DNA from: Haematospirillum sp. H1815
GTDB lineage: Bacteria; Pseudomonadota; Alphaproteobacteria; Rhodospirillales; Rhodospirillaceae
NCBI RefSeq assembly: GCF_012102705.1
Contig: NZ_JAAVTA010000001.1
Coordinates: forward strand, 372,001 to 436,000
Direction of reading: 5' to 3'
DNA length: 64,000 bases
Below, piece by piece: positions 49,577 to 58,501 of this stretch. The notes beneath the pieces were generated by a model. That model worked only from the letters and a program-made list of their open reading frames with translations. It was not told where the DNA came from and ran no database searches. A program made the position numbers and the translations under genes. Numbering within the stretch: the first letter of the stretch is position 1; every line of letters begins with the position of its first letter.

Positions 49577-50878
49577 ATGTCGAAAACCAAGAAGACAGTC
49601 ACGGTCACAGACAACCGGAACGGAAAGTCCTGGGAATACCCCGTCATGGACGGCAGCATTGGCCCCAGCGTCGTGGATATCCGCAAGTTTTATGCCGATA
49701 CAGGCATGTTCACATATGATCCTGGCTTTACCTCAACGGGATCCTGCGCATCAGGGATCACCTATATTGATGGCGATGAAGGCATTCTGCGTCATCGCGG
49801 ATATGGCATAGAGGACTTGGCCCAGCACTGCACGTTCCTGGAAGTTGCCTATCTGCTTCTAAGAGGTGAGCTGCCCAACCCAAAAGAACTGAAAGAGTTC
49901 GAGGGCACGATCACCTATCACACCATGATCCATGAGCAGGTAACACGCTTCTACCAAGGCTTCCGCCGGGATGCCCATCCGATGGCCATCATATGCGGGG
50001 TCGTTGGCGCACTGTCTGCTTTCTACCATGATTCACTTGATATCAGCGATCCACACCATCGCATGATATCCCAGCACCGCATGATTGCCAAAATGCCAAC
50101 CATAGCGGCATGGGCTTATAAGTACTCCATAGGGCAGCCGTTCATCTATCCCAAGAATGAGCTGAGCTATGCCGAGAATTTCCTGCGGATGATGTTTGCC
50201 ACTCCGTGCGAGGAGTACAAGATCAGTCCAACCTTGGCAAAAGCCATGGATCGCATCTTGATCCTACATGCTGACCACGAACAAAACGCTTCCACATCAA
50301 CCGTACGCCTGACAGGATCATCCGGCGCAAATCCGTTTGCTTGCGTTGCAGCAGGTATTGCCTCCCTGTGGGGACCAGCACATGGCGGTGCTAATGAAGC
50401 CGTTCTCAAGATGCTGGCCGAAATCGGTACAGTGAAACGGATTCCGGAATGCATCAAACGCGCCAAGAGCAAGGATGATCCGTTCCGCTTGATGGGCTTC
50501 GGGCATCGTGTTTACAAAAACTACGATCCCCGCGCCAAGATCATGGCACAGACATGCAAGGAAGTGCTGGACGAGCTGGGCATGAAAAATGAGCCTCTTC
50601 TCCAGATTGCGATGGAGCTGGAACGCATTGCCCTGGAAGATGACTACTTTGTCCAGAAAAAGCTCTATCCCAACGTAGACTTCTATTCCGGAATTATCTT
50701 CAGGGCTATGGGCATACCGGTAAGCATGTTCACATGTATCTTTGCACTGGCCCGGACAACCGGGTGGATATCGCAGTGGAATGAAATGATTGGCGATCCA
50801 GACCAGAAGATTGGCCGCCCACGCCAACTGTTCACAGGGCACGCCCAACGCAAGTTTGTACCCCTGAAGAAACGGTGA
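49577..50878 (+). CDS. gltA: Citrate synthase (type II)
   Basis: Condenses oxaloacetate and acetyl-CoA; first step of the TCA cycle. 433 aa. Catalytic residues: histidines in [11 protein letters not shown] and [14 protein letters not shown] and the aspartate in NVDFYSG. The N-terminal small beta-rich region is the mark of the NADH-regulated gram-negative type. It follows gltX by 75 nt. Strong terminator after it. Confidence 0.98.
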   Translation: MSKTKKTVTVTDNRNGKSWEYPVMDGSIGPSVVDIRKFYADTGMFTYDPGFTSTGSCASGITYIDGDEGILRHRGYGIEDLAQHCTFLEVAYLLLRGELPNPKELKEFEGTITYHTMIHEQVTRFYQGFRRDAHPMAIICGVVGALSAFYHDSLDISDPHHRMISQHRMIAKMPTIAAWAYKYSIGQPFIYPKNELSYAENFLRMMFATPCEEYKISPTLAKAMDRILILHADHEQNASTSTVRLTGSSGANPFACVAAGIASLWGPAHGGANEAVLKMLAEIGTVKRIPECIKRAKSKDDPFRLMGFGHRVYKNYDPRAKIMAQTCKEVLDELGMKNEPLLQIAMELERIALEDDYFVQKKLYPNVDFYSGIIFRAMGIPVSMFTCIFALARTTGWISQWNEMIGDPDQKIGRPRQLFTGHAQRKFVPLKKR

Positions 50879-50886
50879 TCTCTCAG

Positions 50887-50925
50887 GAGGAAGTGACCGT
50901 GACATGCGGTCGCTTCCTCTTCTTC
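50887..50925 (+). terminator. Rho-independent terminator of gltA
   Basis: A 13-bp stem GAGGAAGTGACCG/CGGTCGCTTCCTC (one T-G pair) with a 7-base loop, followed by TTCTTC, starting 8 nt after the gltA stop. Confidence 0.88.
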
Positions 50926-50983
50926 TGGATCAGATCGAAAAAGGCTATGATTGCAAGGATCGTATGTTCATCGAGAGGTCGTG

Positions 50984-51700
50984 ATGCTGAAGTCCCTGTA
51001 TGGCGCGGCTGTCTCCTTGGCTGTCATCCTTAATGCCGGTGGGGTACAAGCCCAGACCTTCGTCTTCAATACGGAAGAATGGTATCCCTATAGCTATAGC
51101 AGCCGCGGAACATTCGTAGGAACTGCAACTGAGATTGTCAGGCTTATGGCCGAGAATGCGGGCATCGCATACACAATTGCCGTTCATCCACGGGCCCGAT
51201 CCTATAGCATGACGACGAGCAAAAACTTTAACTGCTCATTCCCCGTGCCCCTGTCTGATGAATACAGCAAGAGGCTGAAGTGGATTGCACCGATAGAAAT
51301 GAATCGGTGGGTTGTTTACAAGAAAAAAGACAGCACATTGGCCCTACAAAACTTGGGGGACCTGAAGGGAAAAACCATCGGTGGCTATGTAGGGGGTAGT
51401 GTCAGCGCTTATGTCAAAAGCCTTGGGCTAAAGGTTAATTATGAAACTGTTGATGACGCGAACCCAAGAAAACTTGAGGAAGGAAGCATCGACGTCTGGG
51501 CAACAACAGAATTCTCTGCCCTGACCTTGGCCCGAAAAGCAGGCGTTGAAATCGAAGAAGCTTTTGAGATTGAGAAAAATATCATGGGTATTGCATGCAA
51601 CAATAATATTGATGACCTGACAATAGACAGGCTGCAACAATCCCTCAACGCACTCAACAACTCCGGAGAGGCCGACGCAATCCGTCGGTCAAAATTCTAG
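50984..51700 (+). CDS. Periplasmic solute-binding protein (amino-acid type, family 3 like), orphan
   Basis: A 238-aa secreted protein resembling the extracellular solute-binding proteins of polar amino acid ABC importers. Signal peptide: MLKSLYGAAVSLAVILNAGGVQAQ, cleaved near AQA. Mature domain begins TFVFNTEEWYPYSY and shows the GKTIGGYVGGSV and GSIDVWATTEF segments. The ATG at 50984 has GAGAGG 5 nt upstream. No permease or ATPase gene lies next to it, so it may serve a distant transporter or act as a sensor. Ligand unknown. Confidence 0.8.
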   Translation: MLKSLYGAAVSLAVILNAGGVQAQTFVFNTEEWYPYSYSSRGTFVGTATEIVRLMAENAGIAYTIAVHPRARSYSMTTSKNFNCSFPVPLSDEYSKRLKWIAPIEMNRWVVYKKKDSTLALQNLGDLKGKTIGGYVGGSVSAYVKSLGLKVNYETVDDANPRKLEEGSIDVWATTEFSALTLARKAGVEIEEAFEIEKNIMGIACNNNIDDLTIDRLQQSLNALNNSGEADAIRRSKF

Positions 51701-51746
51701 GATACGCCGGAAGCCATACCAAGGTCTCCGGCGTATCCCTTTCCAG

Positions 51747-53327
51747 CTACCCCTTTGTTTTGAGAAAACGGACGTCAGGGTGGTCTTCTGCCGTACGATC
51801 CAGATGCCACGCGTTACGAGCAAGGAAAACAGGCTGGTCCTCATGATCATCAGCTATTGAAGCCTGGTTGGCATCAATCATTTTTTTCAGGGCTACAGGA
51901 TCTGCGCTCTCAACCCAGCGGGCTGTAAACAAAGACGTTGGTTCAAAAATAACCGGCACCTCATATTCTGTACGAATACGATCCGCCATCACTTCAAACT
52001 GCAAGGCCCCGACCACACCAACAATCCAGTCCGCACCGAAGCGGGGCTTGAAGACACGAGCGGCTCCCTCTTCAGCCAGCTGCAGCAAGGCCTTGCCCAA
52101 GTGTTTCGCACGCAAGGGATCGCGTGGACGAACTTTTTGCAAAAGCTCTGGAGCAAAGCGGGGAATACCGGTGAAATGCAGCTCTTCACCTTCTGTCAGG
52201 GCATCACCGATAGCCAAATTGCCGTGATTGGGAACGCCAATGATATCGCCGGGGAACGCTTCTTCAGCCAATCCACGATCCTGCGCCAGAAACATGACCG
52301 GATTGTGCATGGTCATGATCTTGCCGGAACGCACGTGCTTGAGCTTCATCCCTCTCTTGAAGTGACCGGACGCCAGCCTGACAAAGGCTATGCGATCCCG
52401 GTGCCTTGGGTCCATATTGGCCTGCACCTTGAAGACAACTCCCGTGACATGCGACTCTATCGGCATGACAGAGCGCTCAACACAAGGCTGGGGCCGAGGG
52501 GGAGGAGCTTGACCCGCCAAGCCGTCCAGAATCTCCCGGACACCAAAATTATTGACCGCCGATCCGAAAAAGACGGGAGTCATATGCCCTTCACGATACG
52601 CCTGGATATCAAATGGCTTGCAAAGAGCACGAGCCATTTCAACATCATGCCGCAAAGCCTCCACAGCCAAGGCAGGCAATTGCCGATCCAGCTCGGGGTC
52701 ATCCAGACCGGTACAGGGCGCCCCAAGCCCGGGCATTCCTCCCTTTGAACGCTCCATCAGAATCAACTGATCCTTCCAGAGGTCATAACACCCCAGAAAG
52801 GCCTTTCCCATTCCGATCGGCCATGAGGCAGGCGTTACATCCAGTGCCAAACTCTGCTCTATTTCATCAAGCAGGTGGAAAGGATCTTGCCCTTCCCTAT
52901 CCAACTTATTGATGAACGTCATAATCGGGACATCACGCAGACGGCAAACCTCGAACAACTTGCGGGTTTGCTCTTCTATCCCCTTTGCGGCATCGATCAC
53001 CATGACAGCGCTGTCAACGGCTGTCAGGACGCGGTACGTATCCTCGGAAAAGTCCTCGTGACCCGGCGTATCCAGAAGATTGAATGTACAGTCTGCGTAG
53101 TCAAAGGTCATGACTGAAGACGCCACCGAGATGCCCCTTTCCCGTTCGACCTTCATCCAGTCAGAATGGGCACGTCTCTGCTCTCCCCTTGCCTTGACAG
53201 CACCGGCCATCTGAATCGCACCCCCAAACAGGAGCAGCTTTTCAGTCAGTGTTGTTTTTCCGGCATCAGGGTGCGAAATAATAGCAAACGTGCGCCGCCG
53301 GGATACGGCATGAGAAAGATTGGACAT
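51747..53327 (-). CDS. prfC: Peptide chain release factor 3
   Basis: A 526-aa translational GTPase that releases RF1/RF2 from the ribosome. G motifs: SHPDAGKTTLTEK (P-loop), DTPGHEDFSEDT (switch II) and NKLDREG. The ATG at 53327 (MSNLSHAVSRRRTFAI) is the family start; the frame is open to 53444 but unconserved. The gene is divergent from the lipoprotein/dacB pair. Confidence 0.97.
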   Translation of the reverse strand: MSNLSHAVSRRRTFAIISHPDAGKTTLTEKLLLFGGAIQMAGAVKARGEQRRAHSDWMKVERERGISVASSVMTFDYADCTFNLLDTPGHEDFSEDTYRVLTAVDSAVMVIDAAKGIEEQTRKLFEVCRLRDVPIMTFINKLDREGQDPFHLLDEIEQSLALDVTPASWPIGMGKAFLGCYDLWKDQLILMERSKGGMPGLGAPCTGLDDPELDRQLPALAVEALRHDVEMARALCKPFDIQAYREGHMTPVFFGSAVNNFGVREILDGLAGQAPPPRPQPCVERSVMPIESHVTGVVFKVQANMDPRHRDRIAFVRLASGHFKRGMKLKHVRSGKIMTMHNPVMFLAQDRGLAEEAFPGDIIGVPNHGNLAIGDALTEGEELHFTGIPRFAPELLQKVRPRDPLRAKHLGKALLQLAEEGAARVFKPRFGADWIVGVVGALQFEVMADRIRTEYEVPVIFEPTSLFTARWVESADPVALKKMIDANQASIADDHEDQPVFLARNAWHLDRTAEDHPDVRFLKTKG

Positions 53328-53409
53328 GGAATACGATCGCCTGGGCAACAGAGCAGAAGCGGGAAGCGGTAGACCTAACCGATGCAGGCAATCCATGCAA
53401 GAGCCATGG

Positions 53410-54111
53410 ATGCAAGGCCGATCTGCAGGCGTTCTCTCACACATAAAAGAACAGCTACAGGATTATAGTGCCCACGCGACACAATCTGGAATACTTTTCC
53501 GCCTTGTTGGCATTATATCACTCGCACTTGCCGTTTCTGCCTGCAGCAGTGATACAAACAGCCACATTATTCCCCGGGAACGTGGCTCTGCCTGCCTTGT
53601 TTCTTTATCCTATCATGCATCAGCGTTTGATACTGCGGCAAAGAAACCCGGCATGAAAACAGGCTGCTCCGTCGAAACACCCGTTTCCCTGTCCGGGACT
53701 CAGGTTTCCCTGTCCAGACCCGCGCTGATGGACTGTACGTTAGCTTTGCGCTTTTCAGCCTTTGAGGCTGCTTCCATCCAACCCTTGGCAAGAGAGATCT
53801 TTCATCAGGAGGTGAAGGTCTACCACCACTATGGAGCCTATGCCTGCCGGGGTCGCAGCTCAAACCGCAAACGGCTGTCTGAGCACAGCTATGGCAAGGC
53901 ACTGGACATCGGCGTTTTTGAACTCAGCAATGGCACCCGGATCTCTGTTGCCAAGGATTGGAAAGGTGCCGGCAAGAAAACAGAGTTTCTCAGAAAACTG
54001 TCACAATCAGCCTGTAAATGGTTCAGTGTGGTGCTTACCCCAAACTCTGACAGGGACCACCACGACCACCTTCACCTTGATATCGGACCATGGAAAAAAT
54101 GCGGCATATGA
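53410..54111 (+). CDS. Extensin-like / LAS-peptidase-like lipoprotein
   Basis: A predicted lipoprotein (233 aa from this start) with a hydrophobic segment RLVGIISLALAVSAC ending in a lipobox cysteine. The C-terminal half is an extensin-like C-terminal domain with the motifs SEHSYGKALDIGVF and DHHDHLHLDIG, the arrangement SxHxxGxAxD...HxH that binds zinc in LAS/M15-like peptidases. It could be a murein peptidase of the periplasm. The precise start is unclear: ATG at 53410, 53395, or 53326 are all in frame. The stop overlaps the dacB start (ATGA). Confidence 0.8.
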   Translation: MQGRSAGVLSHIKEQLQDYSAHATQSGILFRLVGIISLALAVSACSSDTNSHIIPRERGSACLVSLSYHASAFDTAAKKPGMKTGCSVETPVSLSGTQVSLSRPALMDCTLALRFSAFEAASIQPLAREIFHQEVKVYHHYGAYACRGRSSNRKRLSEHSYGKALDIGVFELSNGTRISVAKDWKGAGKKTEFLRKLSQSACKWFSVVLTPNSDRDHHDHLHLDIGPWKKCGI

Positions 54112-55517
54112 CCCGGACCCGCTTCTTGAGCATAAGCACCCTGATCTGGCTTCTTGCCGGAACCTCGCTGGCTGCTTCAAGCAATACCGATGCATACGTG
54201 GAAGGTGATATCACCGATAAAGCGGAACCGTCCTTGGTCATGATGGCAGAGGAAATTAGAAAGAGGCTGCGAACAGGTTATGTACTGATTGATATCAAAA
54301 CGGGTGCCGTCCTAGATGCAGAACAAGCGCGGGAAACCTTCATACCAGCCTCCGTAGCCAAGATCCCTTCTCTCATCGCCCTGACAAGCCTGACTGATGT
54401 AACAAAAAGACCCAAGACCCGTATTATTGCAACGGGTCCTGTGAATAAGGGCGTTGTACGTGGGAACTTGGTCCTTGTCGGCAGCGGAGATCCGATGTTT
54501 GACACACCTGCTGCGGAAAGAATCGTTAGTGATTTGAAAAAGAAAGGGATTAAAAGTATAAGTGGTAGCTTCCTCTTTTATGATGGCGCCCTTCCTCATC
54601 ATCATGCCATCAATGCCAAGCAGCCTGCCGATGCGCCCTACAATCCTGGGATTTCAGGATTATCCATCAATTTCAATCGCTATCGGGTGGCCTGGAGAAA
54701 TGGTCAGGCAGAAGGAACAGAGATTCCTCTCCGCCCCCTTCCCGTCAGCTCACAACTGCTTGAATCAGCCGATACGGACAGAAGCCGCGAATGGCTGCCA
54801 GTCAATAATCCCGGTCCCTTTGCCGCCGCTATCTTTCGTGCTGTGGCTGAAAAGAACGGCATCAAAATGTCGGCGCCCGAGCGCATTGATTCCATCCCGG
54901 ATGGGACAGAATTAGCGTCCTATCTAGGAGATAGCCTGCAGACAGCAATCAGCCGCGCTTTTCACTACTCCAATAATGTGGCCTTTGAAATGATGTCACT
55001 TTCCGTAACCGGTGAAAGTAATTTAGAGAAATCTGCAAGCGTGCTGCTGTCAAAGGTCAAGGATGTCATGCCTCACGTCTCATGGACAAACGCAGAACTT
55101 CCCAATGCGTCCGGCCTGTCGTCCGATGCCCGCATGTCGCCGGGACAATGCGCTGCAATGGTTCGTTACATGGCAACAACACGCGTTAACGGCAAGCTGC
55201 TGTCAACTTTGCTTCCCGGCCTGAAACTGATCCCCTTCGGGAAGCCCGATGAATTGCCGGAAAGCTCATCACCCCTGCACGCAAAAACTGGAACCATTTA
55301 CTATGGCCGTGCCTTGGCGGGAACAATCCGGGCTGACAGTGGAAGGCTGCTTGCTTGGTGCATCATGAGCGATGATCAAAAGGAAAGATCTTTGTACGAC
55401 AACATGTCAGTTACAGAGCAACGAACAGAGCCGGTCCGGAATAATGCGCAAGCTTGGCTGATGGCCGCCAAACGGACAGAGGCAGAGCTTGTCCTGACGT
55501 GGAAGTCAAAGTACTAG
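54108..55517 (+). CDS. dacB: D-alanyl-D-alanine carboxypeptidase/endopeptidase (PBP4 type, S13)
   Basis: A periplasmic penicillin-binding protein of 469 aa that trims or cleaves peptidoglycan peptides. Penicillin-binding triad: SVAK in FIPASVAKIPSL, SNN in HYSNNVAFEMM and KTGT in HAKTGTIYYG. Signal peptide: MTRTRFLSISTLIWLLAGTSLAASS. The ATG at 54108 overlaps the stop of the preceding gene (ATGA), so the two are coupled; in-frame ATGs at 54090 and 54099 are less likely. Its TAG lies in CTAG, shared with the stop of the convergent fbpB gene. Confidence 0.93.
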   Translation: MTRTRFLSISTLIWLLAGTSLAASSNTDAYVEGDITDKAEPSLVMMAEEIRKRLRTGYVLIDIKTGAVLDAEQARETFIPASVAKIPSLIALTSLTDVTKRPKTRIIATGPVNKGVVRGNLVLVGSGDPMFDTPAAERIVSDLKKKGIKSISGSFLFYDGALPHHHAINAKQPADAPYNPGISGLSINFNRYRVAWRNGQAEGTEIPLRPLPVSSQLLESADTDRSREWLPVNNPGPFAAAIFRAVAEKNGIKMSAPERIDSIPDGTELASYLGDSLQTAISRAFHYSNNVAFEMMSLSVTGESNLEKSASVLLSKVKDVMPHVSWTNAELPNASGLSSDARMSPGQCAAMVRYMATTRVNGKLLSTLLPGLKLIPFGKPDELPESSSPLHAKTGTIYYGRALAGTIRADSGRLLAWCIMSDDQKERSLYDNMSVTEQRTEPVRNNAQAWLMAAKRTEAELVLTWKSKY

Positions 55518-57229
55518 ACCACATCTTTCCTGCGCCGTGTGCTTGATATGGACAGGCTGAGGATAATCACAGGCACGATACCGGTAAGAACGATGGCTAG
55601 AGAAGCCAACGCGGCCTGTTCCAGCATTTCTTCACTGGCAAACTGGTAAACGTGCGTTGCCAAGGTTTCAAAATTGAAAGGACGAAGGAGCAAGGTTGCC
55701 GGCAGCTCCTTCATACAATCAACAAATACTAGAAGAACCGCTGTCAAAAGGCTGCCCCTTAGCATAGGGACATGCACAGACCAAAGAACACGGCGTGGTG
55801 AATAACCAAGCGTTCGAGCCGCCATTCCCAGAGAAGGACGGATACGACCAAAGCCTGCCTGCACCGTGCCAAGAGAAAGCGCCAGAAATCGGATCACATA
55901 TGCCACAACAAGACCAATAAAAGATCCAGACAGGATCTGCTCCATCGAAATGCCGAATATTCCGGAAACCCACTCCTGCAAGGCTGTATTGAAATAACCA
56001 ACCGGCACCAGAATGCCCACGCCCAGAACCGCCCCCGGAATGGCATACCCCAAAGATGCTGCCTGCACGAAGAAAGAAGCCAGCTTCCGTCCCCGACGGA
56101 TAGTGCCTGCGTATCCCATGAACAAGGCAAGGAGAGCTGCCACAGCCGCAGCAACAGACGACACCAGCAAGCTGTTAAAGGCATAATCAACAAATTGAGG
56201 AGTCCAGCTTTCCTCAAAGCGCTTGACCGCAAAAAAAAGAAGCTGAAGGGCTGGTATAATAAAACCAAGAACAACAGGCAGCACACATATCAAGAGCGCC
56301 ATCCACCGCCGTATACCCGGTAAAGAGAACCAAACCAAGGACATACGGCGGGTTGACAGATCATGATAACGACGACCACGCCGACCATGTCTCTCCAGGA
56401 CGATCAAGGACACCACAAAGAATAGAAGAACGAGGGAAACCTGAGCACCACCACCCAGATTACCCATAAGAAGCCAGACATTAAAAATTCCTGCCGTTAA
56501 TGTTCTAACCGCAAAGAAATCAACGGTTCCAAAATCGTTCAGTGTCTCCATAAGGGCCAAAGCCAATCCAATAACCAGAGAAGGACGCGCCATCGGCAAG
56601 GCTATGCGAAAGAAACTTTGCCATGGGGTGCATCCCAAGGTCCGGGATGCTTCCATCACCGCAACTGACTGATCAAGAAAAGCAGAACGTGCCAGAAGAT
56701 AAACATAGGGATAGAGAACCAATGTCATCATCAAGATAGCCCCACCCAAGGAGCGAACATCCGGGAAATAGTAATCCCGAGCAGACTGCCAACCAAACAG
56801 AGCCCGAAGAACTATCTGCACAGGCCCTGCATATTCCAGAAGATCGGTATAGACATAAGCAAGAACAAAAGCCGGAACAGCCAATGGCAAGAGCAACGCC
56901 CACTCAAGAACGGCACGGCCAGGAAAGCGACACATTGTAACCAGCCATGCTGTTGATGTACCAATCAGAAACGTCCCGACTCCAACACCAATCATCAGAA
57001 AAAGCGTATTACGAATATAACCGAACAAAACAGTATCAAAAAGATGTGGCCATATGTTCTCGACCGGGAAAAAGGCAAGATACATAACGGATACAAGGGG
57101 CAATAAGACAACGCAGGCCACGGCAAAGCTGCCAATAAGCCAATAGTTTGGAACAAAAAAGGCCCGAATGGACGCAGCCCACCCGGCTCTTTGGGTCGTG
57201 TCAGGCACAACAGTATACGCGCGCATCAT
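55514..57229 (-). CDS. fbpB: Ferric iron ABC transporter permease (fused two-domain)
   Basis: A 571-aa inner-membrane permease with about 12 helices, two ABC-permease domains in tandem as in FbpB/SfuB. The EAA-like loops are seen at EASRTLGCTPWQSFFRIALP and ARTLGYSPRRVLWSVHVP. Coupled to the binding protein gene by ATGA overlap. No ATPase gene is adjacent; the next gene is convergent dacB. Confidence 0.92.
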   Translation of the reverse strand: MMRAYTVVPDTTQRAGWAASIRAFFVPNYWLIGSFAVACVVLLPLVSVMYLAFFPVENIWPHLFDTVLFGYIRNTLFLMIGVGVGTFLIGTSTAWLVTMCRFPGRAVLEWALLLPLAVPAFVLAYVYTDLLEYAGPVQIVLRALFGWQSARDYYFPDVRSLGGAILMMTLVLYPYVYLLARSAFLDQSVAVMEASRTLGCTPWQSFFRIALPMARPSLVIGLALALMETLNDFGTVDFFAVRTLTAGIFNVWLLMGNLGGGAQVSLVLLFFVVSLIVLERHGRRGRRYHDLSTRRMSLVWFSLPGIRRWMALLICVLPVVLGFIIPALQLLFFAVKRFEESWTPQFVDYAFNSLLVSSVAAAVAALLALFMGYAGTIRRGRKLASFFVQAASLGYAIPGAVLGVGILVPVGYFNTALQEWVSGIFGISMEQILSGSFIGLVVAYVIRFLALSLGTVQAGFGRIRPSLGMAARTLGYSPRRVLWSVHVPMLRGSLLTAVLLVFVDCMKELPATLLLRPFNFETLATHVYQFASEEMLEQAALASLAIVLTGIVPVIILSLSISSTRRRKDVV

Positions 57230-58251
57230 GCCCCGGCGTTGAAGTCAACTTCATTAATCAGCTTCAAGGCATCGGTACGATAACCTGCAACTTCAGCCAA
57301 ACGGATTATATCAGCCTTGAAATCACCCCACGCACGAACTGTTGCAGACCATTCAACACCAGGCTTAACGGGATACTCGTTGTTAATCTCGGCGTACATT
57401 TTTTGCGCCTCGCCTGATGACAGGAATTCCATCAACTGAATGGCATTCTCGCGGTTCGGGGCGGATTTGGTCAGGACCATACCCGACACATTCACGTGCG
57501 TCCCATTCCCTTTCTGGTCCGGAAAAACAATCCGCACGGCCTCTGCCCAAGCCCGTTGTTCAGGGTCCTTCATCATAGCAGCCATGTAATAGGTATTACC
57601 TATGGCAATATCACAAACGCCCTCTTTTACAGCCTTGACCTGGGAGCGATCATTACCTTGAGGCTTGCGCGCAAGATTGGCCTTCAGGCCATTCAACCAA
57701 TTGCGTGTTGCATCAACACCCTTATGAGCAATCATGGCTGCCGTAAGGGCAACATGATAGTCACTGTCGCCGGGACGCGTGCAAATACGCCCTTTCCACT
57801 TGGGATCGGCCAGTTCGGCATAAGAAGAAATTTCGCCAGGCTGAACACGGTCCTTGGAAACATACAAAACCCTTGCACGGGATGTCAGTGCCCACCAAGC
57901 TCCATCAGGAGCGTGATACTGTTCCGGGATGTTATCTTTCAGCGTATCCGTCAGAATGGGTTGCGCCACACCGGCCACGACTAGGTCGTTCAACCGCCCG
58001 ATATCAACGGTCAATACCAGATCAGCCGGACTTCCCGGCCCTTCCGCCTTCAAGCGCTCTTCAATACTTTTCTTGTCAAAGACTGTATTGACCCGAATGC
58101 CGGTCTTGTCAGTAAATGCCTTGAGCATGGGCTCGATCAGGAAAGGCTGACGGGCCGAATAGACATTCACTTCCCCAGCCAGGGACGAACAGGAAAACAG
58201 AAGAATCGCTGCAAACGAAACAGCAGCAGGCAAAGAGCGGGCAGTGAACAT
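57226..58251 (-). CDS. fbpA: Ferric iron ABC transporter substrate-binding protein
   Basis: A 341-aa periplasmic ferric-binding protein. Signal peptide: MFTARSLPAAVSFAAILLF, cleavage near SLA-GEV. The mature start GEVNVYSARQP and the paired tyrosines of GNTYYMAAMM that ligate iron in FbpA are present. ATG at 58251 with ACGGGAG 7 nt upstream is preferred to the frame opening at 58314. Its TGA overlaps fbpB. Confidence 0.92.
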   Translation of the reverse strand: MFTARSLPAAVSFAAILLFSCSSLAGEVNVYSARQPFLIEPMLKAFTDKTGIRVNTVFDKKSIEERLKAEGPGSPADLVLTVDIGRLNDLVVAGVAQPILTDTLKDNIPEQYHAPDGAWWALTSRARVLYVSKDRVQPGEISSYAELADPKWKGRICTRPGDSDYHVALTAAMIAHKGVDATRNWLNGLKANLARKPQGNDRSQVKAVKEGVCDIAIGNTYYMAAMMKDPEQRAWAEAVRIVFPDQKGNGTHVNVSGMVLTKSAPNRENAIQLMEFLSSGEAQKMYAEINNEYPVKPGVEWSATVRAWGDFKADIIRLAEVAGYRTDALKLINEVDFNAGA

Positions 58252-58501
58252 TACGGTGCTCCCGTCCATAAAAGATAAGCACAGCTGCCCTGAAAAAATA
58301 CCGGCGCACCTCACGCGGAATGATACGCTCAGCCATCAAGGCAATGAAAATAGTTCGCAGTGTCATCTAACAGATATGGCGTTGAATGGCAAGCCAGAAG
58401 AACAAAAAGCCGCGTTACCGGCTATTCCGGATCTTGGCGAATGCGTTCTGGCGTGGCATGGTGCATGCTTTGATACAGCAATGCATATGATTGATTGCCC
58501 C

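Noticed and set aside
55514-55517. Shared CTAG at convergent stops of dacB and fbpB
   Set aside because: A palindromic CTAG gives TAG on both strands, and short convergent overlaps are common in compact genomes; no special function needs to be assumed.
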